Part shown: positions 17,698 through 26,545 of the stretch, piece after piece
Layout of the letters: each line of letters starts with the position of its first letter
Position numbering within the stretch: the first letter of the stretch is position 1
Assembly (NCBI GenBank): GCA_947649875.1
Contig: CANSTH010000006.1
Coordinates: 1-50,215, forward strand
Source: an uncultured Parvibacter sp.
GTDB lineage: Bacteria; Actinomycetota; Coriobacteriia; Coriobacteriales; Eggerthellaceae
DNA length: 50,215 nucleotides
Direction: 5' to 3'
Position numbers and translations under genes: made by a program
The notes under the pieces: model-generated
What the model was told of the DNA's origin: nothing
Database searches by the model: none
What the model saw: only the letters and a program-made list of their open reading frames with translations

Positions 17698-18559
17698 TTC
17701 GCAAAAGCCCAAGACTTCCCAGCCTGGTGTTTCCGCCACGAAAGGCAATGCCGAATCTGCCAACAGCGCTGGTCGTAAGCACCACAGCGTTCCGTTGCAC
17801 GACGTTCACCCCGTCGAAAAGGTGAAGGAGAAGGCTCACGGCACCTCCACAGTGCACGGCCATCAGATGGATACCGCAAACATCTTCAAACTGTGCGGCC
17901 TGATTGCCTTCTTTGTGCTGATGGGGGTAATCGTATGGTTGATCTGGCCTTATATTGGCATGCTGTTCGAGCCGGACGGGCTGGAGAAAGCCCTTACCGA
18001 GGTGCGCGACAATGGGGTTGTGGGCGTGCTGATGCTGCTGGGGTTGCAATTCTTGCAGATTGTAGTGGCCTTTATCCCTGGTGAAGCCGTGCAGGTGGCG
18101 GCCGGCGCGCTGTATGGCCCTTGGTTGGGAGCGCTGGTGGTGTTGGTGGGCTGCGTGTTCTCCAGTGCCTTCGTGTTTTTGCTGGTCAGGAAACTTGGTG
18201 CGCCATTTGTGAATGCCATGGTGCCGGCGAAGTACATCGATAAGCTGAGCGCCTTTGAGCAGTCCAGCAAATTCGACACCATCGTGTTCATCCTGTTCCT
18301 CATCCCCGGTATGCCCAAAGACGTGTTCACCTACATTGTGCCGCTCACGAAAATGCCGCTCGGAAAGTTCCTGCTCATTACCAATGTGGGTCGCATTCCC
18401 GGTGTCATCCTTTCCACTTATGCGGCGTCCGGCCTGGTGAACGGCCAAATAGTGGAGTCGATAGTCATCTTCGCCATAGCCGCCGCCGTAGCCATCTTGG
18501 CCATCGTGTTCTCCGAGAAAATCATGAACCGCCTGGGCGACAAGTTGGGTAAGAAATAG
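17690..18559 (+). CDS. VTT (SNARE-associated/TVP38/DedA-like) membrane protein
   Basis: This is a 289-residue polytopic protein. A cytoplasmic His/Lys-rich stretch of about 65 residues precedes the first helix (LIAFFVLMGVIVWLIWPYIG). The VTT core is recognisable from FLQIVVAFIPGEAVQVAAGA and LYGPWLGALVVLVGC, and the reentrant and glycine-rich part FLIPGMPKDVFTYIVPLTKM follows. Such proteins are linked to lipid scrambling or flipping and membrane homeostasis. The ATG at 17690 overlaps the PRC-barrel stop by 8 bases and defines the start; the longer in-frame reading from 17276 lies inside the previous gene. It is coexpressed with the PRC-barrel protein. Confidence 0.88.
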   Translation: MSDSQKPKTSQPGVSATKGNAESANSAGRKHHSVPLHDVHPVEKVKEKAHGTSTVHGHQMDTANIFKLCGLIAFFVLMGVIVWLIWPYIGMLFEPDGLEKALTEVRDNGVVGVLMLLGLQFLQIVVAFIPGEAVQVAAGALYGPWLGALVVLVGCVFSSAFVFLLVRKLGAPFVNAMVPAKYIDKLSAFEQSSKFDTIVFILFLIPGMPKDVFTYIVPLTKMPLGKFLLITNVGRIPGVILSTYAASGLVNGQIVESIVIFAIAAAVAILAIVFSEKIMNRLGDKLGKK

Positions 18560-19064
18560 CTTGCGGGGAGGGGAGTTGGGTACATGACCTCATCGCCCGT
18601 TAGCGGTTTGTGGGAGTCGTTTGAGTCCGAGCCAACAATGCGTTTCGGAAAACACCAGTTCACAGCCTTAACGAAAGAAAGCATGTACGTGAAGCGCCTT
18701 TTCTGACCGAAGATCTCGGTGAACCCATGTACCCAACTCGCAATCCTGTCCAAAAATGCAGCAAAAAACGGCCGCCTTGTTTGCTTCGTGTACCCAACTC
18801 CCGTTCTTGACCAACCGAGATTAGAGAAAAAGGCATGCTGCTCGTGTTGCGCCTCTACCGGTACAGTGGTCTTGTTTCTTTTGGTTCGCCCCGTTACTAT
18901 GATAGGAACTTGTCCTAGGCTAAGTTCGAACAACGCGCTTATGTCCCGCCGCTTCCGGTGGCGGTAAGCTACGTTGAGCTATCGGAAAGGTTGGCGAAGG
19001 GCAGTTTGGCTGTAGGTGATGTGACTGCCTTGGCTTGGACGCATCAAGAGGGGGAGGGGGAAGC
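18560..19064. other. Intergenic region containing the 27-bp repeat locus 1
   Basis: This non-coding gap of about 500 bp holds one forward and two reverse copies of a 27-bp unit ending in GGGAGTTGGGTACATG (18571-18586, 18726-18752, 18786-18812). No gene with a credible start and ribosome-binding site is visible. The following gene has a GA-rich Shine-Dalgarno at 19049-19063. Confidence 0.6.
18571..18812. repeat. 27-bp-unit repeat locus 1 (one forward, two reverse copies)
   Basis: The forward partial copy GGGAGTTGGGTACATG is at 18571-18586. Reverse copies are at 18726-18752 and 18786-18812, exactly 60 bp apart. The same unit, with the same 60-bp spacing and inverted layout, is at 43327-43650. 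Confidence 0.8.
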
Positions 19065-20189
19065 GTGATCGGCGAACTTGCCACATGGTATTTGTTCTTG
19101 GCCGGTGCTGGCGCGGGCGCCATCGTGGTGACTGCCGTCTTGGAAGCCCTCACCCCCTTTGACGTACGTTGCTTTGCGCCGGTTGCCTTTGCTTGTGGGG
19201 GGAGTGGACGGCGCGCGGCAGCGGGAAGCGCTTTCCCGGTTGCGGGCTATGGCGACGGCGCTGGCGAAATGACCCCGGTTGTCGGGTTTCGTTCAGCGAA
19301 TGCTACTTGGACGGTGGCGCCGACCGGTGAGGCTGCCTCGCGATTGGTAGTCGCACCAGCCCGATTCGTTCGTTTGGCCGCCGTTCCCGTCATGCCCCGT
19401 CCCCAGTTCCAGCGCTTTTTCGGACCGGCGTATGGGGCTGGATTCATCGCGGTGGCGGTGGGCATGCTGTGCTTGCTGGCCGACTTGGGTCGTCCCGATC
19501 GCATTTTCCAGCTGCTACTCAACCCCACTCTCTCGTTCATTTCAGTGGGGGTGTACCTGTTGCTGATCCTCATCCTGGCCACCGCCGTGCTGTGCGTTGT
19601 GTGGGTGTTCGGCGCAACGCGGCTGCCCCGATGGCTGGTGGTAACGGCACGCGCCGTCGGCTTCGTCGCCGCCATTGCGGTGATGACCTATACCGGCCTG
19701 TTGCTATCCAGCATGCCCGCCATTCCCTTCTGGCACACCGCTTGGGTGCCGCTGCTGTTTGTGCTATCCGATATCTCCACTGGGGTGGGGCTTGCTGTGG
19801 CCGCGGTGTTGCTCTCCGGTGGCGATGGGTTGTTTCGCACTACCTTCGCTCGCATCAAGCGTTGGGACGCCATTGTCATTGTTGCCCAGGCGCTTTGCCT
19901 TGTCCTTTTGCTGGGAACTGCGGTTTTCCGGGGCCCGGTGGCGCAAGCTTCTGCCACAATGTTGCTCAGTGGAAGCATCGCCCCCCAATTCTGGATCATG
20001 GTGGTGGGAATGGGAATTCTGCTCCCGCTCCTCGCCCAGCGCCTTGGCCGCTTTGGTAGCCAGCGCATGATGCTTGCGGTGTCGGCGGCTCTGCTCATCA
20101 GCTGCTTCTTTTTGCGCTGGTGCATTGTGCAAGTGGGGATGGCGCCCGACATGGCCACGGCGGTGATGGCCGCGCTGGGCACCGGGTAG
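19065..20189 (+). CDS. Orphan NrfD/PsrC-family membrane subunit
   Basis: This is about 374 residues from the GTG at 19065, which directly follows GGGGGAGGGGGAAGC. Seven or more hydrophobic helices (for example FIAVAVGMLCLLADLGRPDR, where LADLGRP is a family hallmark) identify the NrfD/PsrC/DmsC-like quinol-interacting anchor family. Between the first helix (residues 5-28) and the second there are about 80 residues with no membrane character, longer than usual. No ferredoxin or catalytic subunit lies next to it, so it is an orphan or serves subunits encoded elsewhere. A GntR-slipin pair follows about 90 bases later. Confidence 0.78.
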   Translation: MIGELATWYLFLAGAGAGAIVVTAVLEALTPFDVRCFAPVAFACGGSGRRAAAGSAFPVAGYGDGAGEMTPVVGFRSANATWTVAPTGEAASRLVVAPARFVRLAAVPVMPRPQFQRFFGPAYGAGFIAVAVGMLCLLADLGRPDRIFQLLLNPTLSFISVGVYLLLILILATAVLCVVWVFGATRLPRWLVVTARAVGFVAAIAVMTYTGLLLSSMPAIPFWHTAWVPLLFVLSDISTGVGLAVAAVLLSGGDGLFRTTFARIKRWDAIVIVAQALCLVLLLGTAVFRGPVAQASATMLLSGSIAPQFWIMVVGMGILLPLLAQRLGRFGSQRMMLAVSAALLISCFFLRWCIVQVGMAPDMATAVMAALGTG

Positions 20190-20275
20190 CGGGAATGCGG
20201 CCGTGTGGGAATGCGATCGCGCAGGACTGCAGGGCCCGAAGATGCGAGAGTTGCAAGAAGGAGGTGCATGGTCGC

Positions 20276-20677
20276 ATGACAGTATTGTTCGAGCTGGACG
20301 CGAAAAGCGACCTGCCCCCTTGGCTGCAGCTGCGCAATCGGCTGGCCTACCTCATCACTTCCGGCTACTTCAAGCCGGGAGAGAAGCTGCCCACCGTTCG
20401 CGGGCTGGCGGCCGATATCTCGATGAACTTCAACACGGTGAACAAGGCTTACATCAGCCTCACCGATGAGGGGTACATCGAGTCGAAGCCGGGCAAGGGC
20501 ACCATCGTGCGCAGCATCAGCGAGAAGGAGAGTCAGAAGCTAGAGTCGGTTGACGTGCTTATCGAAGACTGCATCGATGCCTGCCTCGCCATGGGGCTGG
20601 ATTTCGACGACGTGAGCAAGCGCATTCGCAAAAAGATCCATGAGATGGAAAGGGAGCGGGAAGATGGCGAGAAGTGA
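20276..20677 (+). CDS. GntR-family transcriptional regulator, YtrA-like short form
   Basis: This 133-residue regulator has an N-terminal winged helix: PPWLQLRNRLAYLITSGYFK then PGEKLPTVRGLAADISMNFN and TVNKAYISLTDEGYIESKPG. The C-terminal helix of about 50 residues is too short for an FCD or UTRA ligand domain. That is the YtrA subfamily layout, which typically controls a neighbouring membrane or transporter operon. AAGGAGG at 20258-20264 precedes the ATG at 20276. Its stop overlaps the slipin start by 14 bases, so it probably regulates its own operon. Confidence 0.88.
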   Translation: MTVLFELDAKSDLPPWLQLRNRLAYLITSGYFKPGEKLPTVRGLAADISMNFNTVNKAYISLTDEGYIESKPGKGTIVRSISEKESQKLESVDVLIEDCIDACLAMGLDFDDVSKRIRKKIHEMEREREDGEK

Positions 20678-21641
20678 CCGAAAGAACCGTGCGATAGCCG
20701 GTGGCGAGGCGGCTGCCCGTGCCCAGCGCGGCGTTGTGGTGGACTCTCAGGTGCTGGAAACCGATCGCACTGCATCGCGGGCAGGGGCGCTCATCTTCTC
20801 AACGGCGCTGTTCGTGGCGCTGTTCTGCGTGGTGCTGGCCGTTGGCTTTGCCGTAACCGGACAGCTGGACTTCATTGCCATTCTGGTGGGGTTGGCGGTA
20901 GGGTGGCTGGGAGTTTCCGCCATTCACATCGCCCAGCAATGGGAGCGCATCGTGGTGTTGCGGCTGGGCAAGTTGAACCGCGTTTCCGGGCCAGGACTGG
21001 TTTTTACCTGGCCTATTATCGAGCATTGCGCCCTGTACGTGGACATGCGCACCCGCTCTATTCCCTTTGGTGCGAAGGAAACGCTAACTGCCGACCTCAT
21101 TCCGCTGGATATCGATGCGGTGCTGTATTGGATGGTATGGGATGCCGAGAAGGCCTGCATGGAGATCAACAACTACAGTTTGGCGGTGCAGCTGGCGGCC
21201 CAAACCGCGCTGCGCGACGCCATTGGCCGCTCTACGGTGGCCAGCATCACCATTCGTCGCAACCAGCTGGATCAAGAGCTCACAAAGCTGCTGGATGAGA
21301 AGGTGTCGGAGTGGGGCATCACCGTGCTGTCGGTGGAGATCCGCGACATCATTGTGCCCGAGGGGCTGCAGGAGGCCATGAGCTTGGAGGCGCAGGCGGA
21401 GCAGCGCAAGAAGGCCCGCATTATTCTCATGGAAGCGGAGCAGGCCATCGCCGACATGGCCGCCGAAATCGGGCACGCTTACGAGGGCAATGAGAACGCG
21501 CTGGACGTGCGCCGCATGCACCTCATGTACGAGAGCGTGCGCGACACCGGCGGCACCGTGGTGCTGCCTAGCGCTTTCGCCGATGGTTTCACCCCCGACG
21601 GCGACAGCTTGGCCGATATGGCGAAGGTTGTGGGGAAGTAA
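20664..21641 (+). CDS. Slipin / SPFH (band 7) membrane protein
   Basis: This is a 325-residue protein. The N-terminus has two adjacent hydrophobic segments (about 45-65 and 72-92), then the SPFH domain with QWERIVVLRLGKLNRVSGPG, LVFTWPIIE, DIDAVLYWMVWDAEKACMEI and TVASITIRRNQLDQELTKLL. The C-terminal part (LEAQAEQRKKARIILMEAEQ) forms the coiled coil of stomatin/slipin proteins. These scaffold membrane microdomains and usually work with an NfeD-type partner or protease; none is adjacent here. It is translationally coupled to the GntR regulator. Confidence 0.88.
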   Translation: MARSDRKNRAIAGGEAAARAQRGVVVDSQVLETDRTASRAGALIFSTALFVALFCVVLAVGFAVTGQLDFIAILVGLAVGWLGVSAIHIAQQWERIVVLRLGKLNRVSGPGLVFTWPIIEHCALYVDMRTRSIPFGAKETLTADLIPLDIDAVLYWMVWDAEKACMEINNYSLAVQLAAQTALRDAIGRSTVASITIRRNQLDQELTKLLDEKVSEWGITVLSVEIRDIIVPEGLQEAMSLEAQAEQRKKARIILMEAEQAIADMAAEIGHAYEGNENALDVRRMHLMYESVRDTGGTVVLPSAFADGFTPDGDSLADMAKVVGK

Positions 21642-21680
21642 GGACCAAAACGCTTCTGGGAGCTGCTCCTGCGCCCCTCT

Positions 21681-21993
21681 ATTCTCAAAATAAGATAGAA
21701 CAAGCGGAAAATATCCTAGGATATCTCTTGAATGTCCTAGGATAAGTTGGTAATGTGGTGCCCATAAAGAATTGGCCAATTCTAAATGTTGTTGGGGGAC
21801 GCTCTTTAGAGAGGGCCCGCGAGGGCTCGGCGTAATGGCCGTTCGTTGGGGATTTTAAGCTTCATCGGCATCTTTGCCATCCTGCTGGCGAACTCGATCG
21901 GAAACCGCAGATGCGGGCGCGGCGCCGGTGTGCCGTTGGCTGCCGCTCCAGCCTGGGGATTCCGGGGAGCCTCCTTATGTTTCAGGAGGGAAG
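21681..21993 (+). promoter_or_regulatory. Duplicated leader and promoter of molybdoenzyme operon A
   Basis: These 313 bases are closely similar to 26639-26943 in front of operon B. They contain ATATCCTAGGATAT at 21711-21724 and TGTCCTAGGATA at 21733-21744, whose centres are 21 bp (two turns) apart, so they look like paired operators. A 16-bp palindrome AGAATTGGCCAATTCT follows at 21768-21783. A hairpin lies at 21811-21828 (GAGGGCCC, GCGA loop, GGGCTC). The ribosome-binding site TTCAGGAGGGAAG precedes the ATG at 21994. I see no match to a named riboswitch, but the long conserved leader may form RNA structure. Confidence 0.65.
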
Positions 21994-24458
21994 ATGGAAG
22001 AGATCAAGAGCACAAAAAGCACTCTAACGCGCCGTGGCTTCTTGAAGACGACAGCGGCCGTTGCAAGCGTTGCTGCTGTCGGTGTTGCTGGGGGGGGGTG
22101 CCGCTCACTGCCCTAGCTGAGGGAGGGGCGCCGAAACCATCGGGCGACAAAACCGGCTATAGCGTTTGCCGCGGCAATTGCGGTAGCCGCTGCCCCATGA
22201 AGGTGGAAATCCGCGAGGGCAAGGTGGTGCGCACCTCTGCTGCGGTGTTGGAAGAGCAGGACAACGCCGATCAGCGGCGCATTTGCGTAAAGGGCCTCAC
22301 CCAGCCGCAGCGCGTGTACGATCCCGACCGCATCAAGTACCCCATGCGCCGCGTGGAGGGCACCGAGCGCGGTGCCGGGCAGTGGGAGCGCATCAGCTGG
22401 GACGATGCGCTGGATGAAGTGGCCTCCAAGATGAAGGAGACCTTCGACAACTACGGCCCCTCTTCGGTGGCAATGTGGAACTCGTTCGCCTGCACCGGCT
22501 TGGTGAACGGGTCGGGAAAAGGCTCCGTCTCCTACGGCCGCTTCCTTTCTCGTACCGGCGCGACCATCCTTGGCCCTGGCGCCGACTATGCCCAGATGTA
22601 CTTGTTCTACGGTGCGCTCACCCTGATCTTCGGCAATGCGGGCACCGATGTTCCCAACGCCAATACCATTTTCGTGTGGGGAGCCAGCCCCACTGACGCT
22701 TACGTGCAGGACTGGCAGTTCGTATGCCGGGCACGCGAGGGCGGCACCAAACTGATTACCATCGACCCGCAGTTCACTGCGGCGGCAGCAAAATCCGATA
22801 TGTACGTGGCCATCCGTCCTGGCACCGATGGCGCCATGATGCTGGCCATGGCCAACTACATCATCGATAACGGCCTCATGAACGAGACCTATATGAAAAC
22901 CGTGAGCATCTCCCCGTTCCTCATCAAGGAAGACGGCCAGTACATCCACCTGAGCGAAGCCGGAGTGGCCCCCGTCGAGGTGACCAACCCGCTCACCGGC
23001 GAGCCGATGCTGGTGGACCCGTACATGGTGTGGGACAACGCCACGGGTACCTGGTCGGCACCTGATGCCGCCACCGACCCAGCGTTGGACGGAAGCTACG
23101 AGGTGAACGGCATCAAGGTGCGTACGGTGTTCGACCTCACCAAAGAGAAAATCAAGGAATACACGACCGCCAAGGCGGCAGAGATCTGCGATGTGCCCCA
23201 GGAAACCATCGAGGAGCTGGCGCGCATCTACGCCACCGAGGGCCCGGTGTACATCCACACCAACCAGGGGCTTGGCCATCACGTGAACTCGCATCACAAC
23301 TACAAGAACCTGGTGCTCCTGGCGTCCCTGACGGGGAACGTGGGCGTGCCCGGTGGCAGCTTGGGCCATGCCAGCCTTGGCTTCCGTTCCTTCCCCTACA
23401 ATCCGGCCCCCATGGCGGCCGGCGATGCCCAAAACCTGGACATTTGCGGCATGTACCTCCCCGAAATCATGGAAACCAAGAAGTGGGGCGACCAGCCGCT
23501 GGACATTCAGTTCCTGTGGATGGCCAATGGCAACATGCTGTGCAACGAGTCCGGCCGCGTAGAGCTGATCGAGGCTGTTAAGAAGGTACCGTTTGTGGTG
23601 TGCGCCGACTGCACTATGACCGATACGGCCAGTTACGCCGACATCGTGCTGCCGGTGCCCCATGCGTTCGAGGTGGAAGATATCGCCAGCCTGCCGTTCG
23701 TGCCCTACTTCCCCTATCAGCCGCGGCTAATTGAGCCGCTGTACGAATGCCGCACCGACTTCGCCATCTTGAATGAGCTGGCAAACCGCATGGGCATGAC
23801 GGACCTGTACGACAAGACCGAGGAAGAGTACCTGCACGAGATGCTGGACACCGAGGCCAACGTGGCCAACGGCGCCTCTTACGACGACCTCAAAGAAAAG
23901 ATGCTGGTGCGCCTGTACGACACCAGCGCGGTACCTGAGGTGGATGCGTCCTTCGTGATCATGCCCACCGGCCGCTTGACCTATTACATGGACAATCCAT
24001 TCCCGCGCAATTTCCGCGGCCAGGAAATTGCCGAATTCGAGCACTACCCCTACTACACCCATGCCAACGAGTCCTATTGGGAGAATCCGCTGCGGGAGAA
24101 ATACCCCTTGTTCGGCTTGGGCCAGCACGAGAAGTATCACGTGCACTCCCAACTGGCGATGACTCCTTGGCTGCGCGAGATAGAGCCGGAGCCCATGCTG
24201 AAGATCAACAGCAAGGACGCTGAGGCCCGTGGCATTTCCCAGGGCGACTATGTGCGCGCCTACAACGACCACGGCTCGGTGGTGCTGCGCGCAAAGGTCA
24301 CGCCGGGCATCAAGGAAGGCGTGGTATCCATTCCCCACGGGTGGAACGCCTCCCAATACAAGGAAGGCCATGCCCAGGACCTTACCAACCGGTTCATGAA
24401 TGATTTCTGCTCGAACAGCGCGTTTTACGACTTCCTGTGCGAAGTAGAGAAGTACTAA
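21994..24458 (+). pseudogene. Tat-exported molybdopterin oxidoreductase A, frameshifted in a G9 tract
   Basis: The gene starts at the ATG 21994 with a perfect Tat leader (MEEIKSTKSTLTRRGFLKTT then a hydrophobic stretch). After 32 codons it enters nine G (22090-22098), runs into the wrong frame and stops at TAG after CRSLP. From the end of the G-run the next frame is open to 24458 and encodes the complete mature enzyme: CRGNCGSRCP iron-sulfur ligands, the molybdopterin-binding core, and a C-terminal cofactor-binding domain. One extra G (or two fewer) restores an 821-residue protein, against 822 for the paralogue at 26944. The family reduces S-oxides, N-oxides or similar acceptors outside the membrane; the substrate is unknown. 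It could be phase-variable, a recent pseudogene, or a homopolymer sequencing error. Confidence 0.75.
22090..22098 (+). repeat. Poly-G tract (G9) in the Tat signal sequence
   Basis: Nine consecutive G follow GTTGCT in the hydrophobic part of the signal peptide. The frame is correct with 10 or 7 G and wrong with the 9 seen. Homopolymer G-tracts of this length inside coding regions are classical slipped-strand sites. Confidence 0.85.
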
Positions 24459-24474
24459 GAGGGGGAGGTGCAAA

Positions 24475-25098
24475 ATGACTCATTACGGAATGGCGATTGA
24501 CATGCAGCGCTGCGTAGGATGCAACGCGTGCACCATAGCCTGCAAGTCCACCAACAATGTTCCCGAGGGCGTGTTTTGGACCCGTGTGCATACCGATGGC
24601 GGCGATGTGCCGGATGTCCCGCGCGAAACCGCAGGCGGCCTGTACATGAACTACATCACCATCGGATGCCAGCACTGCGAGAACCCCGCCTGCGTGAAGG
24701 TGTGCCCGGTGGGGGCCACCTATCGCGACGAGGCCACGGGCATCGTGCGCCAGGACTACGACAAGTGCATCGGCTGCCGCATGTGCATGGCGGCATGCCC
24801 TTATACCGGCGTGCGTAGCTTCAACTGGGAAGAGCCGAAGTACGCAATGGATTTCGCCACAGGTGACATCGATGTTCCCAAGCATGAGAAACATGTAGTG
24901 GAGAAGTGCACCTTCTGCTACCAGCGCATCGCGAAGGGGGAGGTGCCGGCCTGCATGGAGCTTTGCCCGGCGCGCGCCCGCCATTGGGGAGACTTGGACG
25001 ACCCGGAGTCTGATGTGTCGAAGGCCCTCGCAGGACGCGAATACGCTCAGCTTCTTCCCGAGATGGGCACGAAGCCGTCCGTCTACTATCTGGTCTAG
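24475..25098 (+). CDS. DmsB-like four-cluster ferredoxin subunit of operon A
   Basis: This 207-residue electron-transfer subunit has four cysteine groups for [4Fe-4S] clusters: CVGCNACTIACK, CQHCENPACVKVCPVG, CIGCRMCMAACPY and CTFCYQRIAKGEVPACMELC. It passes electrons from the NrfD quinol oxidase module to the catalytic subunit. There is no signal peptide of its own, so it is expected to be co-exported with the Tat-bearing catalytic subunit. GGGGGAGGTG precedes the ATG 16 bases after the catalytic stop. From 24667 onward its DNA appears identical to the operon B copy, while the first 64 codons differ. Confidence 0.93.
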   Translation: MTHYGMAIDMQRCVGCNACTIACKSTNNVPEGVFWTRVHTDGGDVPDVPRETAGGLYMNYITIGCQHCENPACVKVCPVGATYRDEATGIVRQDYDKCIGCRMCMAACPYTGVRSFNWEEPKYAMDFATGDIDVPKHEKHVVEKCTFCYQRIAKGEVPACMELCPARARHWGDLDDPESDVSKALAGREYAQLLPEMGTKPSVYYLV

Positions 25099-25439
25099 CC
25101 GAGAGGAGATACGGAAATGACTGAAAACGTTTCGACGGCCGGCGCCGTCAAGGCTCCCTCGGCACCTGCCAAGGCGGGCAAGGGCGCCACGGTGGGGATC
25201 GTGGTGTCCGCGATCGTGGCCGCGATAGGCATCGCCCTGTGGATGGTGCAGCTCTCCGGCGGCATGGTGCAGACCGCGATGAGGAACCTCGACTCCTGGG
25301 GCCTCTACATCACCATGTTCATGTTCTTTGTGGGCCTCTCCGCCGGCGGCCTGATCATCAGCTCCGTGCCCAAGGCCTTCGGCATCAAGGGCTTCGGCGG
25401 CATCTCCAAGGTGGCCGTCATGACCTCCATCGCCGCCAC
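24667..25439 (+). repeat. 773-bp identical tract, copy 1
   Basis: This segment spans the last two thirds of the ferredoxin gene, the intergenic gap and the first quarter of NrfD. By eye it reads as identical to 29610-30382 (constant offset 4943). Identity begins and ends abruptly inside both genes. Confidence 0.85.
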
Positions 25440-26343
25440 GGTGGCCGCCATCGGCTTCGTGGTGGTGGACCTGGGCCAGCCCCTGCGGGTGTGGGAGCTC
25501 TTCGCCTACTCCAACCTGGGAAGCCCCCTCATGTGGGACATCATCGTGCTGATGGTCTACCTCATCCTCTCCTGCGTGTACCTCTGGGCCCAGGTGGGGA
25601 ACGAGAAGGGGAAGGTCACCCACGCGGCCCTGCGCGTCATCTCGGTCGTCGCGCTCGTGTGCGCCGTGCTGGTGCACTCCGTCACCGCCTGGATCTTCGG
25701 GCTCCAGCAGTCCCACGAGATGTGGCACACGGCGCTCCTCGCCCCCTGGTTCGTGTCCTCGGCGCTCGTGTGCGGCACCGGCCTCGTGATGTGCGCCGCC
25801 GTGGCCCTGCGCGCGGCCGGGTACCTCAAGTGGGACCAGTCCGACCTCGTGAAGCTCGCGAAGCTGCTGGCCGTGTTCCTCTTGGTCGACCTCTACTTCT
25901 TCGGCTGCGACCTGCTCACCGAGGGCTTCCCGGCCGCCTCCGGCATGGCCGTTGTGGACATGCTCGTGTCCGGCCCGCTCGCCCCCTTCTTCTGGGGCGA
26001 GATAATCCTCAGCGCGGTCGCGGTCGTGCTGTGCGTCGTGCCCCAGCTGCGCACCACGCCTCTCATGGTGGTCGCGGGCATCTGCGCCATAGCCGCCATC
26101 TTCTGCAAGCGCGCCCAGCTGCTCGTCGGCGGCTTCCAGATCCCCAACGTGGACCTGCCCGCCGTCATGACCCCCTTCACCGTCACCAACTGGGAGGGCA
26201 ACATGGCCCAGGCCTACGCCGGGATGGTCTACTGGCCCACCCCGCTCGAGCTCGGCATCGCCCTCGGCGTGGTCGGCCTCGCCTTCCTCGTCTTCTTCCT
26301 GGGGCTCAAGCTCCTGCCGCTCAAGCCCGCCGAGCAAGAATAG
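25117..26343 (+). CDS. NrfD-family membrane anchor of operon A
   Basis: This is a 408-residue polytopic quinol-interacting subunit with about ten hydrophobic helices, including VGLSAGGLIISSVPKAFGIK and VVDLGQPLRVWELFAYSNLG, where DLGQP-x-R is the NrfD/PsrC hallmark. It anchors the complex and oxidises menaquinol. GAGAGGAGATACGGAA precedes the ATG. The first 323 bases lie in the tract shared with the operon B copy. The remainder (25440-26343) uses CTC and other C-ending codons heavily, unlike the CTG-rich neighbours and the operon B copy, which suggests a different origin for this gene. Confidence 0.93.
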   Translation: MTENVSTAGAVKAPSAPAKAGKGATVGIVVSAIVAAIGIALWMVQLSGGMVQTAMRNLDSWGLYITMFMFFVGLSAGGLIISSVPKAFGIKGFGGISKVAVMTSIAATVAAIGFVVVDLGQPLRVWELFAYSNLGSPLMWDIIVLMVYLILSCVYLWAQVGNEKGKVTHAALRVISVVALVCAVLVHSVTAWIFGLQQSHEMWHTALLAPWFVSSALVCGTGLVMCAAVALRAAGYLKWDQSDLVKLAKLLAVFLLVDLYFFGCDLLTEGFPAASGMAVVDMLVSGPLAPFFWGEIILSAVAVVLCVVPQLRTTPLMVVAGICAIAAIFCKRAQLLVGGFQIPNVDLPAVMTPFTVTNWEGNMAQAYAGMVYWPTPLELGIALGVVGLAFLVFFLGLKLLPLKPAEQE

Positions 26344-26359
26344 TTGGTTTGCTCCTTCT

Positions 26360-26388
26360 CCCAGGAAAGGGGTCCGCTCTTTCCTGGG
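26360..26388 (+). terminator. Terminator-like hairpin after operon A
   Basis: CCCAGGAAAG and CTTTCCTGGG form a perfect 10-bp stem around a 9-base loop, 17 bases after the NrfD stop. No T-run follows, so termination is plausible but not certain. Confidence 0.55.
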
Positions 26389-26517
26389 GTTGCGGTCTCA
26401 TGATGACCGTGCGGTTGGGCAGAGAAGGAATTCATTCCCTGCGAAGACCCCTTGCGGCAACCTGCCACGAAGAAGACGACTGACAGTGGTCCGCACCTGC
26501 CCGATGCCCCTTCATGC

Positions 26518-26545
26518 AAGTGCCCCGGAGCTTTCCGGGGCACTT
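26518..26545. terminator. Second hairpin after operon A
   Basis: AAGTGCCCCGG and CCGGGGCACTT form a perfect 11-bp stem around AGCTTT. The short A/T ends suggest a terminator or RNA-stability element. Confidence 0.6.

Noticed and set aside
17276-18559. Extended 427-residue VTT protein
   Set aside because: The N-terminal extension lies inside the PRC-barrel gene in another frame. The overlapping ATG at 17690 is the natural start.
21846-24458. An 870-residue reading of the operon A enzyme starting at TTG 21846
   Set aside because: It keeps the mature enzyme in frame but replaces the Tat signal by cysteine-rich out-of-frame residues and has no ribosome-binding site. The real start at 21994 has a perfect signal and site.
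24394-26337. 647-codon minus-strand ORF antisense to the operon A ferredoxin/NrfD genes
   Set aside because: It is a shadow produced by high-GC codon bias. The protein is low-complexity (HHEADGGHRGG-type) with no start signal, while the plus strand encodes well-defined subunits.
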